A DNA stretch of 64,000 nucleotides from Janthinobacterium sp. BJB426 (GTDB lineage: Bacteria > Pseudomonadota > Gammaproteobacteria > Burkholderiales > Burkholderiaceae_D), in the NCBI RefSeq assembly GCF_002735705.1, contig NZ_PDZL01000010.1, positions 62,001 to 126,000 on the forward strand, written 5' to 3'. This document shows positions 8,492-17,689 of this stretch, piece by piece. A program made the translations under genes and the position numbers. Positions within the stretch are counted from its first letter, which is position 1. Every line of letters starts with the position of its first letter. The notes beneath the pieces are model-generated. The model worked only from the letters and a program-made list of their open reading frames with translations, had not been told where the DNA came from and did no database searches.

Positions 8492-8893
8492 ATGCAAATT
8501 TCCATGAATGATGTGATTACCGAGCAAGAAGTGATAGCCATCTACAAGGCCAATCACTGGTCATCCGCAGAAAAGCCCAAGGAGCTGATGGCCGCATTGC
8601 GCAATTCCCACAGCCTGGTGACGGCCCGCGCAGATGGCAAATTGATTGGCATCGGCAATGCCATTTCCGATGGCTATCTGGTGGTCTACTTCCCGCATAT
8701 GCTCGTCGATCCCATGGCGCAAGGCCAGGGCGTCGGCAGAAGGATGATGGCGGCAATGCTGGAAAAATATTCGGGGTTTCACCAGCAAATGCTGACAGCG
8801 GACGGCAAGGCCATCGCGTTCTATGAATCTGTGGGCTTCGTGCGGGCAGGGAAAACAGAACCGATGTGGATCTATGCGGGCGATGAGCATTGA
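8492..8893 (+). CDS. GNAT-family N-acetyltransferase
   Basis: The small (133 residues) protein has the acetyl-CoA loop motif DPMAQGQGVGRRMM and the typical end IAFYESVGFVRAGKTEPMW, where the Tyr and FYESVGF segment form the last conserved strand-helix of GNAT enzymes. ATG 8492 is preferred because GAAGG lies 8 bases upstream; an in-frame start at 8453 would add 13 residues without family similarity. Substrate cannot be inferred. It follows the phosphatase gene in the same direction after about 100 bases. Confidence 0.8.
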   Translation: MQISMNDVITEQEVIAIYKANHWSSAEKPKELMAALRNSHSLVTARADGKLIGIGNAISDGYLVVYFPHMLVDPMAQGQGVGRRMMAAMLEKYSGFHQQMLTADGKAIAFYESVGFVRAGKTEPMWIYAGDEH

Positions 8894-8913
8894 ATTGCGT
8901 ATGCCGATATAAC

Positions 8914-8949
8914 AACAGCGGCTGTCCATGCTGGCGCAGCCGCTGTTTT
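8914..8949. terminator. Bidirectional terminator between convergent genes
   Basis: AACAGCGGCTG (8914-8924) pairs with CAGCCGCTGTT (8937-8947), followed by a short T-run on the plus strand and preceded by an A-rich stretch. It sits between the convergent acetyltransferase and TonB-receptor genes. Confidence 0.7.
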
Positions 8950-8967
8950 CTTATACGGACACGGTGA

Positions 8968-11370
8968 TCAGAACTTCACCCACAGCCGTCCGAAATACGA
9001 AGCGCCGTTCAGGCCGAACTGCACGCTGTCGTATTTGAAGCCGTTATCCGTTTCATCCGCGTTTTGCGTGGTCGGCTTGACGTTGAAGATGTTGTTGCCG
9101 CCAAAAGTGAGCTTGGTATTTTTGCTGATGCTGTAGGTGAAGCTCAGGTCGGCCGAGGTCTTGGCCGCATAGCGTGCGTTCGGTACGCCTTCGGCCGTGC
9201 CGCTGAAGGTGCCCAGGGTTTGCGGACCAAAATAGATGATGCGCAGGTCGGATTCCAGCTTGCCCGTGATGTAGTCGAAGCCCAGGGTGGCTTTCGCGCG
9301 CGGGCCGCCCTGCTCGATGAACAGGCGTTCGCGCTCGGACAGCAGAACATCCTCGAAGCCCGTCAACGAGGCGGGCGTCTTGACTTTCGTCACTTCCGTT
9401 TTGCTCAAATTCAAGGCCAGGAAGGTGTTCAGGCGGTTGCCGGCCAATTCTCCCTTGTGCGAGGCCGTCAGGTCCAGCCCGCGCGTGCGCGTGTCGATGG
9501 AGTTGACGAAGAATTGCGCCTCGCCCACACCCAGCAGGGCCAGGCGCGCGGCCAGGTCCGGGTAGTTGTCCGCGTTGAAGCGGCCCGACAGCACGATGCG
9601 GTCCTTGATCTTGATGTTGTACAGGTCGGCCGTGACGGAAATGGCTTGCGTTGGCGTCCAGGTGGTGCCCAAGGTAAAACTGGTGGATTTTTCCTCTTTC
9701 AACTTCGGAATACCGGCCGCGTTGGCGACGGCGCCGCCGTTCGGCGCCAGCACCACGTCGGTGGGTACGCCGCCGATGAAGTCGGTGAAGGTGGACGAGA
9801 AATACACTTGTTGCAACGATGGCGCGCGGAAACCCGTGCTGGCCGAGCCGCGCAGCAGCACGTTCGGCGCCACTTTATAGCTGGCGGCCAGCTTGCCCGT
9901 CACGGTGGAGCCAAAGTCGCTGAATTTTTCATAGCGCAGGGCGGCCTGGGTCTTCAGGCGCTCCGTCCAGTCCAGTTCCACGTCGCCATACGCGGCGATG
10001 CTGTGGCGTTTGGCCTTGGTGGCGTCGCCGGGCTGGAAGCCGGGAAAGCCCTGGCTGCCCGCATTGCCGCCCACGCCCACGCCGTCGGCGTCGCTGTAGG
10101 AGCCCGGTTCGCCGGCCATGATCTTGTATTCCTCGCTGCGGTATTCGGCGCCGAAAGCCACGTTCATGCCGCGCATCACTGTGTCGTAGTAACGGCTGAA
10201 GTCGGCGTTGCTGGTCAGCTGCTGGAACGAGAAGCCGCCCGCGTCATAGCTGCTGGCGCTGATGCCCTTGCCGCCGTTCATCAGGTCGAGATTGGCGATC
10301 GAGGCGTTCAAGGTATGGCTGATGTCATAGCGCATCTTGTTGTAGCCATAGGTTTGCGAAAAGTCCGCATGCCATTCGCCGATCTGGCTGCGGTGGCCGA
10401 TGGTGGCGTACTGGTCGTCGATCTTGCCGTTAATGAAAGGCACGAAACCGTCCGGATACATGGCGGCCGAATTGCGCGATGGAATGTCGTCGCTGCCGAT
10501 GCCGCCCCGGCCGAATGCGGCGCTGGACGCGTCGCGCGTCTGCGCGCCGGCCGTGAAGTACAGCTTGCCCGTGCCGCTGGTGGCGTAGTCGCCATTCACG
10601 TACAGGGTCTTGTTTTTGGACTTGGTGTCGCCGATGATGCGCATGCTGTCCGCATCGGCCCGGTTCGAGCGGCCCCGGTCCAGGTATTCGCCCGTGATGG
10701 CCAGGGTGCCCTTGTCGCCCAGCGCGATGCCGCAATAGGCGGAGGTCATGTAATTCTTGCCGTCGCCTTCGGAATACTGGCTGTAGCCGGCCACCGCTTC
10801 GCAGCCCAGGCTTTTCTTCAGTTCGATGTCGATCACGCCGGCAATGGCGTCCGAGCCGTACTGGGCGGCGGCGCCGTCGCGCAGCACTTGCACGTTCTTG
10901 ATCGCCAACAAGGGAATCGCATTCATGTCCGTGCCCGTGTTGCCGCGGTTGCGCGCGCCGAACAGGTTGACCAGGGCCGTCGTGTGGCGCCGCTTGCCGT
11001 TCACCAGCACCAGGGTCTGGTCGGAGCCGAGGCCGCGCAGGGCGGCCGAATCGATCAGGTCGGCCCCGTCGGCGCCCGTCTGGCGCGTGGAGTTGAACGA
11101 GGGCGAGATGTATTGCAGCGATTGCGCCAGGTCAAACTGGCCGCCTTGTTCGGCCACCTTGGAAATGGGAATGATATCGACCGGCACCATGGTATCGGTG
11201 GCGGAACTGGCAACCCGGCGCGAGCCGACCACGCTGACCGTTTGCACGGGGCCGTCCGTGGCGGCCGCTTCCGTGTTCTGGGCCATGGCGGCGGGACTGA
11301 AAACGGCCAGGGCGGCGCTGCCGTACAGGCTGATAAGGACTGCTTTACGCAAGGTGGTGAGGGTCGGCAC
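8968..11370 (-). CDS. TonB-dependent outer-membrane receptor
   Basis: From a GTG start at 11370 the protein has 800 residues. That GTG has TTGGAG seven bases upstream and puts the signal peptide (ending AAMAQ) right at the N-terminus; an upstream in-frame ATG at 11439 would add 23 unlikely residues. The plug domain is visible: IDSAALRGLGSDQTLVLVNG, then VQVLRDGAAAQYGSDAIAGV. The beta-barrel ends with GRLWVKF, a C-terminal Phe typical of BAM substrates. The plug (KRRHTTALVN, NRGNTGTDMNAIP) is of the iron-complex/vitamin-like or small-molecule type with the GSDAIAGVI box, but the ligand is not predictable. No TonB-box-linked regulator or sigma factor lies beside it. Confidence 0.9.
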   Translation of the reverse strand: MPTLTTLRKAVLISLYGSAALAVFSPAAMAQNTEAAATDGPVQTVSVVGSRRVASSATDTMVPVDIIPISKVAEQGGQFDLAQSLQYISPSFNSTRQTGADGADLIDSAALRGLGSDQTLVLVNGKRRHTTALVNLFGARNRGNTGTDMNAIPLLAIKNVQVLRDGAAAQYGSDAIAGVIDIELKKSLGCEAVAGYSQYSEGDGKNYMTSAYCGIALGDKGTLAITGEYLDRGRSNRADADSMRIIGDTKSKNKTLYVNGDYATSGTGKLYFTAGAQTRDASSAAFGRGGIGSDDIPSRNSAAMYPDGFVPFINGKIDDQYATIGHRSQIGEWHADFSQTYGYNKMRYDISHTLNASIANLDLMNGGKGISASSYDAGGFSFQQLTSNADFSRYYDTVMRGMNVAFGAEYRSEEYKIMAGEPGSYSDADGVGVGGNAGSQGFPGFQPGDATKAKRHSIAAYGDVELDWTERLKTQAALRYEKFSDFGSTVTGKLAASYKVAPNVLLRGSASTGFRAPSLQQVYFSSTFTDFIGGVPTDVVLAPNGGAVANAAGIPKLKEEKSTSFTLGTTWTPTQAISVTADLYNIKIKDRIVLSGRFNADNYPDLAARLALLGVGEAQFFVNSIDTRTRGLDLTASHKGELAGNRLNTFLALNLSKTEVTKVKTPASLTGFEDVLLSERERLFIEQGGPRAKATLGFDYITGKLESDLRIIYFGPQTLGTFSGTAEGVPNARYAAKTSADLSFTYSISKNTKLTFGGNNIFNVKPTTQNADETDNGFKYDSVQFGLNGASYFGRLWVKF

Positions 11371-11547
11371 GCAGTATCTCCAAGTGGCTGATGAGCAAGA
11401 TTCGTGACTTGATTCTAGTGCCATCATTTCAGCATTCACCAGCGATACTTTGTTTTGTTATTACAAATTTGCTGTAACTGTTGTTTCCTGGTTGATTATC
11501 TTTTCGTTGCTGCCTGGCTTGCCTTGCGCTGGTGCGGCATGCCCCAT

Positions 11548-12333
11548 TCAGGTGCTGCGTTGCACCATGCCGCCCACCCGGATGGCCTGCGCGCTGTACT
11601 GCACCTGGATCAAACACGGCTGCTGCGTCACGTGACCCTGATGCAGGCTCAGCGACTGTTGCCAATGCGCTGCCAGCGCGCCCGCCGCCACACCCGTAGC
11701 GCTGTCTTCCAGCGCCGGATCGAGGTGGTTGAAGTTGCGCCCTTCGTACTCGTGCTCGCCCGTGCGGCAATACGCATAGCAGCCGTTAACCTTGTGCAAG
11801 GCGCTCCAGTCGGCGATCAGTTCCAGGTTCGGCCGCAGCGCGCGCAGGATGGTGCGGTCGGCCACTTCCAGCAGCAGCTTCGGACTGCCGACAGAGGCGA
11901 TGACGGGCGGCGACAGCAAGTGCATGTGTTGGCCCATGAGTTCGGACGGCACATATTTTTCCAGCATGACGGCAGGCGCCGGCTGCGGCGCCAGGCTGAT
12001 GAATAGACCGGCGGCGTTGCACTCCAGCTGCAAGGCTTGCCCGCGCATGGCCGTGCTTACCGTCAGGGTTGCCGGGGCGCCAGGCGCCGTCAGCAGCACA
12101 TGCGCGGCGGCCAGGGTGGCATGCAGGCACAGGGGACTGCGCGTGTGCGGATAAAAATAGTCAAGCACGATGCCGCCGTCCGCTTGCCGGTCGAGGAAGA
12201 CGCAGGCACTCACATTGCGCTCGCGGGCGAATTGCTGGCGCGCCGTTTCACTGCTGTCGTCGTTCTCCACGACCAGCGCCGCATTGCCGCCACCGGGTGC
12301 GGCGCCGAAACATTTTAATAAGTGGACGATCAT
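11548..12333 (-). CDS. PhzF-family isomerase/epimerase-like protein
   Basis: The start at 12333 gives a 261-residue protein whose first residues, IVHLLKCFGAAPGGGNAALVV, match the N-terminal strand and GGNP-like loop of the PhzF family. Later HTRSPLCLHATLAAAHVLL corresponds to the conserved GHAT-type loop; here the sequence is CLHAT. Near the end DSATGVAAGALAAHW matches the DPATGSAAG loop that closes the second active-site half, although Pro is replaced. The usual catalytic Glu near residue 45 of PhzF seems to be displaced (RERNVSACVF), so activity is uncertain. The gene is transcribed away from dnaE2 and shares with it a short gap holding the LexA box; SOS control of this gene is therefore possible but unproven. 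Confidence 0.7.
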   Translation of the reverse strand: MIVHLLKCFGAAPGGGNAALVVENDDSSETARQQFARERNVSACVFLDRQADGGIVLDYFYPHTRSPLCLHATLAAAHVLLTAPGAPATLTVSTAMRGQALQLECNAAGLFISLAPQPAPAVMLEKYVPSELMGQHMHLLSPPVIASVGSPKLLLEVADRTILRALRPNLELIADWSALHKVNGCYAYCRTGEHEYEGRNFNHLDPALEDSATGVAAGALAAHWQQSLSLHQGHVTQQPCLIQVQYSAQAIRVGGMVQRST

Positions 12334-12391
12334 GGCGGATGATGTGCAAGGTAAAACATCAGCATAAACGATAAGCCCGATTCCAGATAAG

Positions 12392-12418
12392 TATAATATA
12401 CTGTATTTATATACAGTA
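12392..12418 (+). promoter_or_regulatory. dnaE2 promoter with LexA (SOS) box
   Basis: CTGT-ATTTATAT-ACAG at 12401-12416, extended to TACTG...CAGTA (12399-12418), matches the enterobacterial/beta-proteobacterial LexA consensus CTGT-N8-ACAG exactly in both half-sites. A TATAAT hexamer at 12392-12397 lies immediately upstream, so bound LexA would cover the transcription start. The dnaE2 ribosome site (GAGG) begins right after the box. Confidence 0.9.
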
Positions 12419-12430
12419 TTGAGGTGGATC

Positions 12431-15400
12431 ATGTGGGGCGCAGTCTTACCCGAGTATGCTGAGTTGTACTGCCTGAGCAATTTCAGCTTCCTGCATGGGG
12501 CCTCGCATGCGGAAGAGCTGGTGGCGCGCGCCGTTCAGCTAGGCTACAAGGGGCTGGCCATCACGGACGAGTGCTCGCTGGCCGGTGTCGTGCGCGCCCA
12601 TGCGACGGCCAAGCGGGCTGGTTTTCCGCTGATTATCGGCGCGCATTTTCACTTGACGCAGGCCGACGGCAGTCCGGCCCTGTCCTTGCTGGCGCTTGTG
12701 CAAGACATCGACGGTTACGGCAATTTGTCGGAACTGATCACCATGGCGCGCACGCGGGCGGCCAAGGGCAGCTATTTGCTGACGCCTGATGATTTCGCCG
12801 CGCCTTCGGCGGAGTTTGCCCATTTGCAGGGCTTGCCCGGCTGCCTGATGATCTTGCTGCCCAGCTACCCGGCCCAGTCCGGGACGCTGCGCGCACAGGG
12901 AGCGTGGATGGTGTCCACCTTTGGCGGCGAGCGCAGCTGGATCGGCCTGAACCTGCTGCAGCGGGCGCAGGATGACGCACACCGCAGCGCCGTGCAGGCG
13001 GCGGCGCAGGCGCTGGGCTTGTCCGTGGTGGCTGTGGGCCATGTGTGCATGCACGTGCGTTCGCGCAAGCCCCTGCTCGACACCCTGTGCGCGATACGCG
13101 TGGGCAAGCCCGTGGGCGATTGCGGCTATGCGCTGGCGCAAAACGCGGAGCAGCATCTGCGCGCGCGCCTGCGCCTGGCCAATGTGTATCCGCCGCAAGC
13201 GCTGGCGGAAACCTTGCGCATCGCCAAGAAGTGTACATTTTCCCTCGCCAGCCTGTGCTATGACTATCCAGTCGAGCTGGTACCGCACGGCCACACGCCG
13301 GCGACCTATCTGCGCGAAGAGACGTATGCGGGTGCGCGCCTCCGCTTTCCGCTGGGTATTCCGGCCAACGTGCAGGAGCAGATCGAGCAGGAGCTGGCGC
13401 TGATCGCCGAGCTGTCGTATGAAGCATACTTTTTGACCGTGTACGACATCGTGCGCTTTGCCCGCTCGCAAAACATCCTGTGCCAGGGCAGGGGCTCGGC
13501 CGCCAATTCGGCCGTCTGCTATTGCCTGCACATCACGGAAGTGGACCCGGCGCGCGGTAATTCGCTGGTCGGGCGCTTCATGTCGCGCGAACGCAACGAG
13601 CCACCCGACATCGACGTCGACTTCGAGCACCAGCGGCGCGAAGAGGTGATTCAATATATCTATGGCAAATATGGCCGCGAGCGGGCCGCGCTGGCGGCCG
13701 TGGTGATCAGCTACCGGCCGAAGAGCGCCTTGCGCGACAGCGGCCGGGCGCTGGGGATCGACCTGGCCATCGTGGAAAAAGTGGCCAAGGCGCATCGCTG
13801 GTTCGACGGCAAGCGCGATCTGCTGGAGCGCCTGGCCGAATGCGGGCTCGACCCGGAGGCGAAATTGTCGCAGCAGTGGGCCGGCCTGGCGCAGCAGTTG
13901 CTGGGTTTTCCCCGCCATCTGTCGCAGCATCCGGGCGGCTTTGTGATTGCGCAAGGAAAATTGTCGCGACTGGTGCCGATTGAAAACGCCAGCATGGCCG
14001 AGCGCAGCGTCATCGAGTGGGACAAGAATGACCTCGAGGAGCTGGGCTTGATGAAGGTCGATGTGCTGGCGCTGGGCATGTTGTCGGCCCTGCGCCGCGC
14101 GCTGGAACTGGTGAGTGCGCGGCGCGGCGAGGAATTTCGCCTGCAGGATATCCCTGCCGAAGACCCCGCCACCTACGACATGATGTGCGAGGCCGACACC
14201 ATCGGCGTGTTCCAGATCGAGTCGCGCGCCCAGATGAGCATGCTGCCCCGGCTGCGCCCCCGTGAATTCTACGACCTCGTCATCGAGGTGGCGCTGGTGC
14301 GTCCCGGCCCCATCCAGGGCGGCATGGTGCATCCGTATCTGCAGCGGCGCCAGCAGAAAGAACCTGTCGACTATCCGAAGGGCCTGGAAAAGGCGCTGGG
14401 ACGTACCCTGGGCATTCCGATTTTCCAGGAGCAGGTGATGCAGGTGGCCATCATCGCGGCCGATTTCACGCCCGGCGAGGCGGACCAGTTGCGGCGCGCC
14501 ATGGCGGCCTGGAAACGCAAGGGCGGCATGAACAATTACCATGACCGCATCGTCGATGCCATGGTGGACAATGGCTATGAAAAAAAGTTTGCCGAGGCCA
14601 TCTTCAGCCAGATCGAGGGCTTTGGCGAATATGGTTTTCCCGAGTCGCACGCGGCCAGTTTCGCGCTGCTGACGTACGCCAGTTCCTGGCTGAAATGCCA
14701 CGAGCCGGCCGCCTTTCTGTGCGCCTTGCTCAACAGCCAGCCCATGGGCTTTTACAGCCCCTCGCAACTGGTGCAGGATGCGCGCCGGCATGGCGTACAC
14801 GTGCTGCCCGTCGACGTGGCCATCAGCGCCTGGGAAGCGGCATTGGAAGACGGGCAGGGCGCCGCGCCCGCCGTGCGCCTGGGCTTGAACAGTCTGTTCG
14901 GCATGCGCGCCGAGGCGGCCCTGCGCATCGAGGATGCGCGCGCCATCACCGCCTTTGTCGACGTGGCCGACCTGGCGCGGCGTGGTGGCCTGGACCGTCA
15001 TGACTTGCAGGTGTTGGCTGCTGGCAACGCCCTGCACGCGCTGGCTGGCCACCGGCGCGAGGCGCTATGGCAGGCGGCCGGCGCCGTGCCTGACAAGGAT
15101 TTGCTGCGCGTCACCACGCAAGAGGAAGACTTGCCCGTGCTGGCCGCACCAACGGAAGGCGAGAGCATCGTCAGCGACTATCGTGCGCAAGGCCTGACCC
15201 TGGGCCGCCACCCGCTGGCGCTGCTGCGCAGGCAATTGCTGGAACAGCGTTTCCTGCCCGCGTCCGCGCTGGCCAGCTACACGGATGGCCAACTGGCGCG
15301 CGCCTGCGGCATCGTCACCGTGCGCCAGCGTCCGGGCACGGCCAAGGGCGTGATCTTCATGACCCTGGAAGACGAGACGGGCACCGTCAACGTCATCGTC

Positions 15401-15571
15401 TGGCCCGACCTGGTGGAAAGCCAGCGACGCGAAGTACTGAGCGCGCCGCTGCTGGGCGTGTATGGCGTGTGGCAGCGCGAAGGCATCGTGCGCAATCTGG
15501 TGGCCAAGCGCCTGGTCGACATGTCGCATTTGCTGGGACGCTTGCGCACCAGCAGCCGGGATTTCTGTTGA
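12431..15571 (+). CDS. dnaE2: Error-prone DNA polymerase DnaE2
   Basis: A C-family DNA polymerase of 1046 residues that takes part in SOS mutagenesis as the replicative-type subunit of the ImuA/ImuB/DnaE2 mutasome. ATG 12431 is chosen because GAGG lies 6 bases before it; an in-frame TTG four codons upstream lacks a site. The PHP domain starts at once (YAELYCLSNFSFLHGASH), the palm carries PDIDVDFEHQRR, the conserved FGEYGFPESHAASFALL segment follows the finger region, and a C-terminal OB-fold (GIVTVRQRPGTAKGVIFMTL) ends the protein. Its length, somewhat over 1000, separates it from DnaE1 (about 1160). It stands behind a perfect LexA box. The usual partners imuA and imuB are not in the window. 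Confidence 0.95.
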   Translation: MWGAVLPEYAELYCLSNFSFLHGASHAEELVARAVQLGYKGLAITDECSLAGVVRAHATAKRAGFPLIIGAHFHLTQADGSPALSLLALVQDIDGYGNLSELITMARTRAAKGSYLLTPDDFAAPSAEFAHLQGLPGCLMILLPSYPAQSGTLRAQGAWMVSTFGGERSWIGLNLLQRAQDDAHRSAVQAAAQALGLSVVAVGHVCMHVRSRKPLLDTLCAIRVGKPVGDCGYALAQNAEQHLRARLRLANVYPPQALAETLRIAKKCTFSLASLCYDYPVELVPHGHTPATYLREETYAGARLRFPLGIPANVQEQIEQELALIAELSYEAYFLTVYDIVRFARSQNILCQGRGSAANSAVCYCLHITEVDPARGNSLVGRFMSRERNEPPDIDVDFEHQRREEVIQYIYGKYGRERAALAAVVISYRPKSALRDSGRALGIDLAIVEKVAKAHRWFDGKRDLLERLAECGLDPEAKLSQQWAGLAQQLLGFPRHLSQHPGGFVIAQGKLSRLVPIENASMAERSVIEWDKNDLEELGLMKVDVLALGMLSALRRALELVSARRGEEFRLQDIPAEDPATYDMMCEADTIGVFQIESRAQMSMLPRLRPREFYDLVIEVALVRPGPIQGGMVHPYLQRRQQKEPVDYPKGLEKALGRTLGIPIFQEQVMQVAIIAADFTPGEADQLRRAMAAWKRKGGMNNYHDRIVDAMVDNGYEKKFAEAIFSQIEGFGEYGFPESHAASFALLTYASSWLKCHEPAAFLCALLNSQPMGFYSPSQLVQDARRHGVHVLPVDVAISAWEAALEDGQGAAPAVRLGLNSLFGMRAEAALRIEDARAITAFVDVADLARRGGLDRHDLQVLAAGNALHALAGHRREALWQAAGAVPDKDLLRVTTQEEDLPVLAAPTEGESIVSDYRAQGLTLGRHPLALLRRQLLEQRFLPASALASYTDGQLARACGIVTVRQRPGTAKGVIFMTLEDETGTVNVIVWPDLVESQRREVLSAPLLGVYGVWQREGIVRNLVAKRLVDMSHLLGRLRTSSRDFC

Positions 15572-15610
15572 TGCTTGTCAACATTATCCGGCTGATGGCA
15601 TGATTGTTAT

Positions 15611-16090
15611 ATGACTACTTTGCCCGAACCGACATTGCGTCCCGCCCTGGTTGCCGACGCGTCCGCCATCGTCGCCCTGATCGACGACCTGATGCCCTTT
15701 CTGACCTTGCACCCTGATGGCGCGGGGGCGGAAAAGTTCATCGAACACTGCCGCCAGTCGGCCATCGAAGGCTATCTGTCGCAGACTCGCTACGCGTATC
15801 AGCTCGCGCATATCGACGGCGCACTGGCCGGCGTTGTGGCCATGCGCGACAACACGCATCTGTTCCACATGTTCGTGCCGCGCGCCCTGCACCGGCGCGG
15901 CATGGCGCGCCGGCTGTGGCAGGCTGCCCGCGATGCGTCGCTGGCCAAAGGCGATGTGACGGCCTTTACCGTCAATTCCTCGCTGTATGCCTTGCCTCTG
16001 TATGAAAGCCTGGGCTTTGTCGCCACGGGGCCGAAGGTGGAAATGGATGGCATAGCCTTCGTGCCGATGCGTATGGCATTGACGGCCTGA
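15611..16090 (+). CDS. GNAT-family N-acetyltransferase
   Basis: A 159-residue protein with the GNAT core: HMFVPRALHRRGMARRLW is the acetyl-CoA-binding R/Q-x-x-G-x-A/G segment, and LYALPLYESLGFVATG the C-terminal Tyr-containing motif. The substrate is unknown. The gene follows dnaE2 after about 40 bases, so it may be read through from the SOS promoter, although no sequence feature links the two functionally. It converges on the FAD-dehydrogenase gene, and its stop directly abuts that gene's stop. Confidence 0.82.
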   Translation: MTTLPEPTLRPALVADASAIVALIDDLMPFLTLHPDGAGAEKFIEHCRQSAIEGYLSQTRYAYQLAHIDGALAGVVAMRDNTHLFHMFVPRALHRRGMARRLWQAARDASLAKGDVTAFTVNSSLYALPLYESLGFVATGPKVEMDGIAFVPMRMALTA

Positions 16091-17500
16091 TTACCAGCGC
16101 ACGATCTTGCCCGGATTCATGATGTTCTTCGGGTCCAGCGCGTGTTTCAGGGCGCGCATGGTGTCGATGGCGTCTGCACCATGTTCTTCCACCAGGAAAG
16201 CCATCTTGTGCATGCCCACGCCATGCTCTCCCGTGCACGTACCATCCATGCCGATGGCGCGCGTGACCATGTCGCTGTTGACCTTTTCCGCGCGCGCGAT
16301 ATCGGCGGGGTCGTCCGGGTCGACCAGCATCTGCACGTGGAAATTGCCGTCGCCGACGTGGCCGATGATGGCGTAGACGAGGCCCTGCGCCTCGCAATCG
16401 GCCTTGGTGGCCAGGATGCATTCGGCCAGGCGCGAAATCGGCACGCAGCAGTCGGTGGAAATGGCGCGGCTGCCGGGACGCATCTGCAACAGGGCGAAAT
16501 ACGCGTTATGGCGTGCGGCCCACAGGCGAGAGCGGTCTTCCGGGCGGCTGGCCCACTCGAAATCGCTGGCGCCGTGTTCCGCCGTGATGGCTTGCACCAG
16601 CTGCGCTTGCTCGGCCACGCTGGCCGGCGTGCCGTGAAATTCAAACAGCAACAAGGGTTTCTCCGGCAGCGCCATCTTGTCGTAGGCATTGATGGCTTTC
16701 ACGCCATTTTCATCGAGAAACTCGACCCGTGCCACAGGAATACCCATCTGGATGGTCTGGATCACGGCGCTGACGGCCTCGCCCGTGCCGGGAAACGAGC
16801 ATACGGCCGCCGAGATCGCTTCCGGCAGCGGATACAGTTTGACGGTCACTTCCGTGATGATGCCCAACGTCCCTTCGCTGCCGACGAACAAACGCGTCAG
16901 GTCGTAGCCGGCCGAGGATTTTTTCGCCCTGGTCCCCGTCTTGATGATGCGCCCATCGGCCGTCACCACCGTCAGGGCCAGCACGTTTTCGCGCATGGTG
17001 CCGTAGCGCACGGCGTTCGTGCCCGAGGCGCGCGTGGCAGCCATGCCGCCCAGCGACGCATTGGCGCCGGGGTCGATGGGGAAGAACAGGCCCGTGTCGC
17101 GGATTTCTTCATTGAGCTGTTTGCGCGTCACACCCGCCTGCACGGTGGCCGTCAAGTCTTCACTATGCACTGCCACCATCTGGTGCATTTTCGACAGATC
17201 AATCGTCACGCCGCCATGCAGGGCCAGCACGTGACCTTCAAGCGAAGTGCCGCTGCCGTAGGCGATGACGGGCACGTCGTGCGCGCTGCACAGCTTGACG
17301 GCGGCCGCCACTTCCTCGGTGGAATGGGCGAAGATGACGGCGTCCGGTAACATGGGAGGATAGCTCGACTCGTCGCGGCCATGGTGTGCGCGCATGGCTT
17401 GTGTCATGGAAAAGCGGTCGGCAAAGATCAGGGAAAGTACGGCAGCAAGGGATTCTGGCAGCGGTTTTTTCAGTACCGCCAACTGGTCAGTTTGATTCAC
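16091..17500 (-). CDS. FAD-linked D-2-hydroxyacid dehydrogenase (D-lactate dehydrogenase/glycolate oxidase GlcD type)
   Basis: The 469-residue protein is of the FAD-binding PCMH plus FAD-oxidase C-terminal type. FAD-binding motifs are YGSGTSLEGH near residue 82 and DPGANASLGGMAATRASGTN, with GSEGTLGIITE closing the PCMH domain. The C-terminal half has HVGDGNFHVQM and GEHGVGMHK, both conserved in D-lactate dehydrogenase (cytochrome) and in GlcD. Such enzymes oxidise D-lactate or glycolate and pass electrons to the quinone or cytochrome pool. No glcE or glcF gene is beside it, which favours the single-subunit D-lactate type. The start has AGGACTC upstream. Confidence 0.88.
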   Translation of the reverse strand: MNQTDQLAVLKKPLPESLAAVLSLIFADRFSMTQAMRAHHGRDESSYPPMLPDAVIFAHSTEEVAAAVKLCSAHDVPVIAYGSGTSLEGHVLALHGGVTIDLSKMHQMVAVHSEDLTATVQAGVTRKQLNEEIRDTGLFFPIDPGANASLGGMAATRASGTNAVRYGTMRENVLALTVVTADGRIIKTGTRAKKSSAGYDLTRLFVGSEGTLGIITEVTVKLYPLPEAISAAVCSFPGTGEAVSAVIQTIQMGIPVARVEFLDENGVKAINAYDKMALPEKPLLLFEFHGTPASVAEQAQLVQAITAEHGASDFEWASRPEDRSRLWAARHNAYFALLQMRPGSRAISTDCCVPISRLAECILATKADCEAQGLVYAIIGHVGDGNFHVQMLVDPDDPADIARAEKVNSDMVTRAIGMDGTCTGEHGVGMHKMAFLVEEHGADAIDTMRALKHALDPKNIMNPGKIVRW

Positions 17501-17608
17501 GCGAGTCCTCCGTTTTTTTTATTCTACTCCGCGCCCGGGGATTTCACCGAAGCACCATTTTGATTTTTGCCAGTTGTAAAAAAATCTGTCTGGTTCAGCG
17601 TACATTGG

Positions 17609-17637
17609 TTGTAAATGAGAATCATTTCTATTAAAAT
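17609..17637 (+). promoter_or_regulatory. Promoter with Fur box upstream of the heme-uptake operon
   Basis: TTGTAA (17609-17614) and TAAAAT (17632-17637) are spaced by 17 bases. Between them lies AAATGA-GAA-TCATTT (17613-17627), a perfect 6-3-6 inverted repeat whose match to the 19-base Fur consensus is 13 of 19. Fur-Fe2+ bound here would occlude RNA polymerase, as expected for an iron-uptake operon. The site also overlaps an upstream in-frame ATG at 17615, which is therefore not the start of the next gene. Confidence 0.82.
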
Positions 17638-17689
17638 GCCCGCCAGTAGTTATTTTGCAATGCGTGCTTCCACCCGAAAGGCCATGCCC

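Noticed and set aside
9064..11391. 775-codon plus-strand frame opposite the first TonB receptor
   Set aside because: Shadow frame: low-complexity Ala/Gly/Arg composition; the receptor on the minus strand has signal peptide, plug and C-terminal Phe.
12337..12480. N-terminal extension of the PhzF-like gene across the LexA box
   Set aside because: Residues encoded there have no family similarity and the region contains the dnaE2 promoter; the conserved N-terminal strand starts at 12333.
12539..15052. 837-codon minus-strand frame opposite dnaE2
   Set aside because: Antisense shadow of a strongly conserved polymerase gene.
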